From Mytilus galloprovincialis (lineage: Eukaryota > Mollusca > Bivalvia > Mytilida > Mytilidae): 64,000 nucleotides of DNA. The position numbers were made by a program, and so were the translations under genes. Where the stretch lies: contig NC_134838.1 in the NCBI RefSeq assembly GCF_965363235.1, forward strand, positions 3,353,001-3,417,000. The letters are read 5' to 3'. This document shows, piece by piece, positions 62,401-64,000 of the stretch. Below the pieces are notes generated by a model. That model was not told where the DNA came from. It saw nothing but the letters and a program-made list of their open reading frames with translations, and made no database searches. Position 1 is the first letter of the stretch. Each line of letters opens with the position of its first letter.

Positions 62401-64000
62401 TTCTGAGGACTTTATAAAACAAGACATATACAAACCTGCATTAGTGACCACATAAGATCAAACATATTACATATAAGTGACTGTTCCTCTTTTACAAAGC
62501 TGTTGATTCTCAATAAAAACTTTATCAGACATTGTTCTACTATATAGGCATTTTTCTGAAAGAAAGAAACTTTATTAATAAGACTAGAAAAAACAAGTGA
62601 AACTGCGAGCTACTGCTCACTGATGATACCCCCGGCGCAAGTGGATAATATTAATAGTGTAAAAATATGCAAGTGTTCGGTAAACAGGAAGTTGTCGAGT
62701 GATGAATCTGAAAATGCATCACACGGTATAGCTGACTTATATAAATCCTGAAACCAAATTTCAGAAATTCTTGTATTGTAGTTCCTGAGAAAAATGTGAC
62801 GAAAATTTTCAACTTGGCTATCATGTGTAAAATCATACAAGTGTTCGGTAAACAGGAAGTTGTCGAGTGATCAATCTGAAAACGCATCACACGGTATAGC
62901 TGACTTAGATAAACCCTGAAACCAAATTTCAGAAATCCTTGTATTGTAGTTCCTGAGAAAAATGCGACGAAAAATATTCATGGGACGGACGGACTGACTG
63001 ACGGACTGACGGAAGGACAGACAGAGGTAAAACAGTATACCCCCCTTTTTTAAAGCGGGGGTATAAAAATATATGGTGTAATATTTTGTTTGCTATTATA
63101 TCTTATGTAATGTAATTTATTAAATATAAAGTATTCAATTTTCATTTATTTCTTGCTATCTAAATAAAACATTAAAGTTGTTCAGTCAGATCAGGTCATC
63201 AAATAAGATACTTACAAGTAACGGTGCCAACTGGTCAAACAAATGAGCTGCTACTAATAGAGTTGTACAAGATTTACTAGGGTGATGGCCAAGCGATGTA
63301 TCATCCGTTTTCAACAAAGAATCCTCTGGAAACTATGAAAAATACTGGGTCAATTAAATTATACCTTTTTTTTAAAGTTAAAAACACTTTTAAAAAGCTC
63401 TAGTTGTGAAATAATGAAAACTGTGGTTATATTTGAAAACATCTACAATGTTGAACATCACTAATACTGAAGATTCAGATGCATATAAAACTTTCTACAA
63501 ATATACAGTCAGCCAACTGAACTTCTTTTTTTAATGTAAGTCATTACTGAGATTTTGTTTTTCAAACTATCCAAAGCACAACAGAAAATTATTTTTGATG
63601 AAAAAAAATAACTTTTGCAAACATATGTATCATTTTTTTTCTCTCTGTATAATCACATTATAAGTGTAAATACTGGTAACTATCTACATGTACACTAACC
63701 TGATCTCCTGAGTTTACATAAGGGATGAGATTTTCTAGGTAGTCCAACAGATACCAAGCTTTAGCTATATCATCAGTCGGTGGGTCCTGTAAGGGTCTAC
63801 AACCCTCCACAGGGTATGTATGGTCAGTTAATGTACACTAACCTGATCTCCTGAGTTTATATAAGGGAGGAGATTTTCTAGGTAGTCCAACAGATACCAA
63901 GCTTTAGCTATATCATCAGTCGGGGGGTTGTAAGGTCCTATAACCCTCCACAGGGTATGTATGGTCAGTTAATGTACACTTACCTAATCTCCTGAGTTTA
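35239..64000 (-). CDS. RNF123: RNF123 (KPC1) E3 ubiquitin ligase, 3' two thirds of the gene
   Basis: I placed 25 complete coding exons and part of a 26th on the minus strand, each with AG acceptor and GT donor and with agreeing phases across all 25 junctions. They encode about 950 residues that follow vertebrate RNF123 (about 1314 residues, from memory) from its YPVxGYRPLQ region to the C-terminus. Matched blocks include LYRFSP, LGGL-SH (here CGGLISHV), LLDG-VMMY, QTNWILVR, GCGF ... LPHL, LNQLNWSFSEFIG, RQLKICATCF and the terminal C3HC4 RING. Known role: RNF123 with UBAC1 (KPC2) forms the KPC ligase acting on p27/Kip1 in the cytoplasm, and it also processes NF-kB1 p105. The RING binds the E2 enzyme. 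The SPRY domain and promoter lie right of the window. The introns are crowded with repeats. No frameshift is seen in the 25 complete exons; the edge exon is ambiguous. Confidence 0.93.
35461..37095. other. RNF123 intron, low-complexity DNA
   Basis: No coding sequence is seen. 35785-36110 and 36750-36890 are rich in A and T runs (one of about 24 T near 36870), broken by short GC-rich patches. The long open frames there are low-complexity artefacts. Confidence 0.5.
37096..37845. repeat. 50-bp minisatellite, ~15 copies
   Basis: Units of tgaaacaaatactggacaca, gggatccccctggaagtcag and aacctaggga, 50 bp each, with a BamHI-type GGATCC in most units. Variation between copies is small (aaac/aatc, gg/ag). 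In the gene's direction each unit contains TTCTGACTTCCAG, a passable splice acceptor core. The array begins about 14 nt after the RNF123 donor at 37853. Confidence 0.93.
37854..37942 (-). CDS. RNF123: RNF123 exon, linker before RING
   Basis: 89 nt between ATACAG and GTATGT, encoding QDILPEEKTDVEELTKYL and a short tail. It aligns with the YADYISADELAQVEQML stretch of vertebrate RNF123. A 50-bp minisatellite begins about 14 nt beyond the donor. Confidence 0.88.
38095..39982. repeat. Minisatellite with constant core and variable linkers
   Basis: About 50 copies of a constant core (acacctacaaacatcacaat, aggttgtaataaaa) joined by a small set of linkers: 'tgtt', 'tgatcat', 'tgatc' and 'agagataaatgtt'. 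Unit length therefore alternates among roughly 33 to 42 bp. Linkers recur in blocks, showing duplication of multi-unit groups. Open frames through it are artefacts. Confidence 0.92.
39983..40845. mobile_element. Pearl-like element inserted in the minisatellite
   Basis: Splits the array at 38095-41070. It starts near 'aagggttccatggaacccag' and ends near 'tcgactaaagtcgaaggctc'. It holds about four copies of a ~190-bp unit (anchors 'caagcttctgtccaagtttg' near 40104, 40290, 40482 and 40675), then a GC-rich tail (gccgccgccgccgacgg) and a hairpin TTCGACTAAAGTCGAA. A second copy is at 45909-46575. No coding capacity. The hairpin near one end and tandem core suggest a Helentron-type non-autonomous element. 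Confidence 0.65.
40850..41072. repeat. Continuation of the core/linker minisatellite
   Basis: Five to six more copies of the same core beyond the inserted element, more diverged at both ends. Confidence 0.88.
41229..41356 (+). mobile_element. SINE-like tail fragment
   Basis: Ends in 'gctggacattaagcagctg' followed by (tcaa)n-type repeats, the 3' end pattern of a mollusc SINE. A similar tail, 'ggcgtaaagcaaccaacaat' plus caat repeats, lies at 59507-59540. The heads are not recognised. Confidence 0.45.
41357..41558. mobile_element. Diverged MITE copy (TGTGGATTCATT family)
   Basis: The left end 'attgtgaattcattattact' and the right end 'gacgaatccacagta' match the inverted ends of the better copy at 60253-60470. 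Confidence 0.5.
41784..41881 (-). CDS. RNF123: RNF123 exon (SVLRYLISDPGF)
   Basis: 98 nt, TTTCAG to GTAAGT, starting in phase with one base carried in and one carried out. Encodes KQSVLRYLISDPGFKVQS and LEYLVGKL, matching SVLLADPCFQLRSICYLLG of vertebrates. Confidence 0.92.
42138..42290. repeat. Fold-back MITE, copy 1
   Basis: A near-perfect palindrome: aaggaatgactgtaatattt, tttctgtctatga ... aataacata ... ggtgcacactg is inverted after a 13-bp loop (cgcacgtagcggg). The ends match the second copy at 58426-58557. Confidence 0.85.
42819..42903 (-). CDS. RNF123: RNF123 exon (YFPIAGAMIGILIQL)
   Basis: 85 nt, TTACAG to GTATTG. Encodes LPNVSYFPIAGAMIGIL and IQLVIKSSSE, matching the hydrophobic YPILVAVTGILVQLL stretch. 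Confidence 0.92.
43224..43299 (-). CDS. RNF123: RNF123 exon (VLCQILNRITARN)
   Basis: 76 nt, TTACAG to GTAGGA. Encodes VLCQILNRITARNGIFEGVV, matching QVLNRVTAERNLFDRVV. Confidence 0.92.
44014..44202 (-). CDS. RNF123: RNF123 exon (RQLKICATCFEIAV)
   Basis: 189 nt, 63 codons, phase 0 at both ends, TTTCAG to GTATGT. Contains ESRQLKICATCFEIAV, VPEVFLDPALSSSELLLKRL. Confidence 0.95.
44455..45245 (+). repeat. Mussel dispersed repeat ('aatcaatcccaacct' family)
   Basis: Contains direct internal repeats ('tttaattttggaccctttgg' and 'ccaaaatcaatcccaacct', 'gatttctatttact'), then 'cggacttccgacgacgcaga' and 'tttgcggtcgtataaaaag'. I recognise it as a very common mussel repeat with a GAC-rich tail. No coding capacity. 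Confidence 0.65.
45550..45689 (-). CDS. RNF123: RNF123 exon (LNQLNWSFSEFIG)
   Basis: 140 nt. The donor is the GTAAGA inside GAAGTAAGA, because only that site keeps phase 0 with the next exon (…LMQE then IQQKV…, as in vertebrate MIQEIQQ). The open frame runs on beyond the donor into intron and should not be taken as coding. Contains MILNQLNWSFSEFIGLMQE. Confidence 0.93.
45909..46575. mobile_element. Pearl-like element, second copy of the 39983 family
   Basis: Begins 'tgcaagggttctgcggaacc', has about three ~190-bp core units, the GC-rich tail (gccgccgacgccgcc) and the closing 'tctcgctttttcgtctaag'. One core unit shorter than the copy at 39983-40845. Confidence 0.65.
46695..46785 (-). CDS. RNF123: RNF123 exon (GCGFRFRFTHLPHL)
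   Basis: 91 nt, TTACAG to GTAAAT. Encodes GCGFRFRFTHLPHLVPSK and QFGFASLQ. Confidence 0.94.
47035..47122 (-). CDS. RNF123: RNF123 exon (QTNWILVRIWK)
   Basis: 88 nt, TTTCAG to GTCAGT. Encodes TKEMIEALITPHENRSLS then QTNWILVRIWK, nearly identical to the vertebrate block. Confidence 0.94.
47393..48430 (-). mobile_element. LINE 3' fragment in an RNF123 intron
   Basis: The minus strand holds the end of a non-LTR retrotransposon ORF2. It starts with a LFDSLVVPIALYGSEVWG stretch (about 48350-48430), then after breaks near 48270-48330 comes a 228-codon frame (48249-47563). That frame contains the C-terminal motif SIERGRYLKIPKQSRVC-x-x-C and IEDELHILFKCSSY. About 170 bp of 3' UTR follow and end in AATAAAG and short TTATC repeats near 47400, the expected 3' tail. 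It is 5'-truncated and broken, in the same orientation as the host gene. Confidence 0.85.
48431..48902. other. RNF123 intron, nothing recognised
   Basis: AT-rich DNA between the LINE fragment and the next exon. Confidence 0.4.
48903..48990 (-). CDS. RNF123: RNF123 exon (ALACFICYPESL)
   Basis: 88 nt, TTATAG to GTAAGT. Encodes VREEVVQALACFICYPES and LPEE, matching LMQALASYVCYPHSL ... IPEEQ. Confidence 0.94.
49264..50118. repeat. ~100-bp inverted repeats bounding 0.85 kb
   Basis: 49264-49372 (ccaccgtgtatcatcagtac, 'agataggtactgatcgat', 'gaaaatctttgttttgtt') is inverted at about 50017-50118 with moderate divergence. It is probably an old non-autonomous transposon with long TIRs. A smaller perfect inverted pair, TTGTGTACGGTG (49640) and CACCGTACACAA (49703), lies inside. 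Confidence 0.65.
50369..50443 (-). CDS. RNF123: RNF123 exon (YNETLHNYALFITRHF)
   Basis: 75 nt, CTACAG to GTAAGA. Encodes YNETLHNYALFITRHFSD, matching YEETLTRLAAILAKHFAD. Confidence 0.93.
50444..51305. other. RNF123 intron, nothing recognised
   Basis: AT-rich DNA with no domain-bearing frame or clear repeat. Confidence 0.4.
51306..51483 (-). CDS. RNF123: RNF123 exon (PEYYILTAINAFNAL)
   Basis: 178 nt, TTTCAG to GTAAGA. Encodes EWLLKVVLQTIKRAAGYK and VPEYYILTAINAFNALFNFF. Confidence 0.94.
51546..53047. mobile_element. TTAA-flanked element with 14-bp TIRs, 1.5 kb, carrying a 161-bp tandem core
   Basis: GGAGGCTCGCGGGT (51546-51559) is exactly inverted at 53034-53047, and both ends are flanked by TTAA (51542-51545, 53048-53051). 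This is the target rule of piggyBac and some related superfamilies. The TIR itself is not the usual piggyBac CCC start, so I leave the superfamily open. No transposase is present. The inner part from about 52080 to 53025 has five copies of a 161-bp unit (anchors at 52150, 52311, 52472, 52633 and 52794) and then a C/G-rich run (cccgcccgtccgcccgcccg). This looks like a pearl-like element nested inside. Confidence 0.75.
52130..52975. repeat. 161-bp tandem core (5 copies) plus C-rich tail, pearl-like
   Basis: Each unit carries 'tcaagaaccataactcctga', 'cggtaaaagtcaaaatcg' and 'tttgtcatcagtaacaacat'. The first copy is the most diverged. AACCGGATTT near 52113 and AATCCAGTT near 53012 are inverted and may be the ends of the inner element. 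The design, a tandem core of about 160 bp with a short-motif tail, fits 'pearl' elements of bivalves, which are thought to be Helentron/Helitron relatives. Confidence 0.6.
53490..53597 (-). CDS. RNF123: RNF123 exon (QSRKMAWVTAVTYSK)
   Basis: 108 nt, 36 codons, phase 0 at both ends. Encodes DAGIKEELNRAYKVFLSK and QSRKMAWVTAVTYSK. Confidence 0.92.
54032..54118 (-). CDS. RNF123: RNF123 exon (DTQEKINRCP)
   Basis: 87 nt, TTTCAG to GTATAC. Encodes RCNLRDNMKEFVESLQDTQE and KINRCPPDE, matching ALRDTEDKLRRCP. Confidence 0.92.
54187..54318. repeat. ~34-bp minisatellite, 4 copies
   Basis: Four units of 'gtcattgatgtcccatcacc' plus 'tacaaatgtgg'. They lie about 70 nt upstream (in gene direction) of an RNF123 acceptor. 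Confidence 0.8.
54465..54568 (-). CDS. RNF123: RNF123 exon (LMELLDGLVMMYHIAAHKQLGK)
   Basis: 104 nt, TTGCAG to GTATTC. Encodes DYPPLEMPSGNSLMELLDG and LVMMYHIAAHKQLGK. Confidence 0.95.
54965..56265 (-). repeat. 100-bp minisatellite made of RNF123 exon end + splice donor
   Basis: Fourteen donor motifs (exon end CGATCAG joined to GTAGGT) recur at 54970, 55071, 55171, 55271, 55371, 55471, 55571, 55671 (mutated to CAATCAG), 55772, 55863, 55964, 56065, 56165 and 56265, so the period is 100-101 bp with one 91-bp unit. Each unit is about the last 95 nt of the coding exon at 56265-56453 plus its first six intron bases. The rightmost is the coding exon itself. The leftmost runs into unique intron (GTAGGTTATAGAGG), presumably the original junction. 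The exon copies keep the sense strand of the gene. No acceptor is present between copies. Confidence 0.93.
56265..56453 (-). CDS. RNF123: RNF123 exon (YFEFQRCGGLISHV), source of the 100-bp array
   Basis: 189 nt, TTTCAG to GTAGGT, two bases carried in and one out. Encodes AYIPIHQFWSETIDYFEF, QRCGGLISHVNRML and the array-related KAQGLSAAGSEQTLSLMSSA. Using the first donor keeps frame with the next exon (AGC-TCA-G joined to AT-GAT). Using any later donor would read a TAG four codons into the array. Confidence 0.93.
56570..57130 (+). repeat. Mussel dispersed repeat ('gggacaataactcc' family)
   Basis: 'aagggacaataactcctttg', 'gtagatcttactttcctgac', 'taataatattcaagataata', 'gaaaatttcagggctgatag' and 'tcatggcggccatgttt' occur in the order of a repeat that I know from many mussel introns, closing in 'gacagacaacgacag'. 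Probably a Helitron-like non-autonomous element. Confidence 0.65.
57322..57448 (-). CDS. RNF123: RNF123 exon (FHRLIQAVRFCWD)
   Basis: 127 nt, ATCAG to GTATTT. Encodes IQHGSLCPSSVILCMFHR and LIQAVRFCWDKFQEEDP, matching [20 protein letters not shown]. Confidence 0.93.
58282..58353 (-). CDS. RNF123: RNF123 exon, 72 nt (CRKFFKEN)
   Basis: 24 codons, phase 0 at both ends, TTGTAG to GTACAT. Encodes TRIIFMEKCRKFFKENSG, matching SRYIFLTKFRKFLQENASG. Confidence 0.9.
58426..58557. repeat. Fold-back MITE, copy 2
   Basis: The ends aaggaatgactgta and tattacagtcattcctt match the copy at 42138-42290. The inner palindrome is more decayed (gtgcacact ... agtacacgg). Confidence 0.75.
58771..58913 (+). mobile_element. 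Mussel MITE with GGATCC-type ends, copy 2
   Basis: Starts CAGTGGTGGATC and ends GGATCCCCCTATG. The interior (cataaggggggcctgctgac, tcatgcttcagtgattccc, caaatttttcccacgaaagg) is the reverse of the copy at 29813-29947. Confidence 0.7.
59116..59177 (-). CDS. RNF123: RNF123 exon, 62 nt (VEKIQVEVLKKLM)
   Basis: TTGTATAG to GTACGT. Encodes VEKIQVEVLKKLMIHTDVVE, matching VEELQVQILKLLL. Confidence 0.9.
59270..59295. repeat. (TA)n microsatellite
   Basis: About twelve TA units inside an RNF123 intron. Confidence 0.9.
59599..59692 (-). CDS. RNF123: RNF123 exon, charged coiled segment
   Basis: 94 nt, TTTAG to GTGAGA. Encodes EKDVDKSIKEENDKNKQKYL and CDQLQNSVQ, a Lys/Glu-rich stretch corresponding to KEETAEERLRRRAYERGCQ. 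Confidence 0.88.
59998..60098 (-). CDS. RNF123: RNF123 exon (FAMFMHIKSP)
   Basis: 101 nt, AACAG to GTAAGT. Encodes IRFDKIKFAMFMHIKSPDD and EFVPVIWFDL, matching VVFFYIKSP ... ELIPTTWW. Confidence 0.92.
60253..60470. mobile_element. MITE, TGTGGATTCATT family
   Basis: The left end 'ctgtggattcatttttttt', 'accaattttcgtgg' is inverted at the right end ('ccacgaaatccatgaaaatt', 'aatgaatccacag'). About 218 bp, with TIRs of about 40 bp, and a pattern common in bivalves. Confidence 0.75.
60773..60836 (-). CDS. RNF123: RNF123 exon, 64 nt (LLSILHHQQTRRYLL)
   Basis: TTGCAG to GTAATG. Encodes KDYLNLLLSILHHQQTRRYL, matching HYLRLTIAILRHEKSRKFLL. The donor in phase 1 is required by the next exon. Confidence 0.9.
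60862..61285. repeat. 47-bp minisatellite, 9 copies
   Basis: Units of tgtattattttaacctcttt, taaaacattgcttgtgcac and aacctca. Four units have 'gcttgtg', four 'ggtggtg' and the last 'gctggtg', so blocks have been duplicated. It starts 25 nt upstream of the RNF123 acceptor at 60837, so the branch-point region lies in or next to repeat units. Confidence 0.92.
61699..61791 (-). CDS. RNF123: RNF123 exon (LLSLYRFSPALPDF)
   Basis: 93 nt, TTACAG to GTAAGT, phase 0 at both ends. Encodes DFEIKGCMESLSVSLLSL and YRFSPALPDFKYH. Confidence 0.94.
61822..62060. repeat. 57-bp minisatellite, 4 copies
   Basis: Units start at 61831, 61888, 61945 and 62002 ('gaattcttctactgaatagt', 'atgttgaaagtttatcatat'). 57 bp is 19 codons, so a spurious frame stays open. 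The array is about 30 nt upstream of the acceptor at 61792. Confidence 0.92.
62436..62555 (-). CDS. RNF123: RNF123 exon (YIVEQCLIKFLLRI)
   Basis: 120 nt, TTTCAG to GTTTGT, phase 0 at both ends. Encodes KNAYIVEQCLIKFLLRIN and MFDLMWSLMQ, matching VYLVEAVLMSFLLGI ... LDLLWLFME. Confidence 0.93.
62590..63068. mobile_element. Pearl-like element with ACGG/ACTG tail
   Basis: Two ~168-bp core units (anchor 'aagtgttcggtaaacaggaa' at 62671 and 62839) are followed by a tail of ACGG and ACTG tetranucleotides near 62987-63015. The left end 'tgatacccccggcg' and right end 'aaagcgggggtata' are inverted. Tandem core plus ACGG/ACTG tail is the layout of pearl elements of oysters and other bivalves (from memory). 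Confidence 0.7.
63216..63332 (-). CDS. RNF123: RNF123 exon (TTLLVAAHLFDQLAPLL)
   Basis: 117 nt, CATAG to GTAAGT, phase 0 at both ends. Encodes FPEDSLLKTDDTSLGHH and CTTLLVAAHLFDQLAPLL. Confidence 0.92.
63694..64000 (-). repeat. ~142-bp tandem copies of RNF123 exon end + donor
   Basis: Copies end at 63700, 63843 and 63984 (periods 143 and 141 bp), each followed by a donor (GTTAGT, GTTAGT, GTAAGT). Copy 2 has lost two bases in the RPLQDPP region, so its frame is broken, and its last part equals copy 1. Copy 3, cut by the window edge, ends GAT-TAG instead of GAT-CAG before the best donor. As at 55-56 kb, the unit is exon 3' end plus a few intron bases. Confidence 0.88.
63700..63816 (-). CDS. 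RNF123: RNF123 exon end, first of three tandem copies
   Basis: Encodes YPVEGCRPLQDPPTDDIAKA and LENLIPYVNSGDQ up to a GTTAGT donor, in phase with the next exon. Vertebrate RNF123 has YPVAGYRPLQDPPSADL, so the coding sense is clear. The upstream border is uncertain. Either the exon starts at the internal CTTACAG (63787-63793), which would drop conserved YPV-RPLQ, or the true exon lies to the right and this is a duplicate. See the tandem array at 63694-64000. Confidence 0.7.

Noticed and set aside
21835-64000. LTR retroelements, retroviral or Polinton-type fossils
   Set aside because: I looked for gag, protease, integrase, capsid or long terminal direct repeats and saw none that I could support. 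The only reverse-transcriptase-related pieces are LINE fragments.

Overview
The window is eukaryotic and reads as a bivalve mollusc, most likely a marine mussel (Mytilidae, Mytilus-like). The evidence is AT-rich DNA, a many-exon gene with GT-AG introns, and several dispersed repeat families that I recognise from mussel genomes. These families are the GGATCC-ended MITE at 29.8 and 58.8 kb, the 'gatgagtctta' fragments at 31.3 and 33.2 kb, the long repeats at 44.5 and 56.6 kb, and pearl-like elements with internal tandem cores. The species call rests on memory of repeats and was not searched.

Region 1 (1-21834) is a nearly perfect tandem array of a 1418-bp unit, about 15.4 copies, running off the left edge. 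Each unit carries three tRNA genes on the minus strand: Pro(TGG), Pro(AGG) and Val(CAC). All have intact A and B boxes and a T5 terminator. Only a handful of differences separate the copies.

Region 2 (21835-35238) is a transposon graveyard. It holds a 2.2-kb Mutator-like element with a broken FLYWCH/MULE transposase, a LINE scrap, a tRNA-derived SINE, a badly decayed hAT transposase (TTF zinc finger, DUF4371, hATC), a non-autonomous hAT element with an 8-bp target duplication, fold-back elements and MITEs. I see no host gene there.

Region 3 (35239-64000 and beyond) is the 3' two thirds of one host gene on the minus strand, the ortholog of RNF123/KPC1, an E3 ubiquitin ligase. I could place 25 complete coding exons and part of a 26th. 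All splice phases agree, they encode about 950 residues, and they end in a C-terminal RING finger. The N-terminal SPRY domain lies off the right edge. The introns hold a LINE 3' end, pearl-like elements, a TTAA-flanked element, MITEs, and seven minisatellites that all lie on or within about 170 nt of an exon border.

The most unusual feature is that two of these minisatellites (54.97-56.27 kb and 63.7-64.0 kb) are tandem copies of the 3' end of a coding exon together with its 5' splice site. They make long rows of duplicate splice donors inside RNF123.
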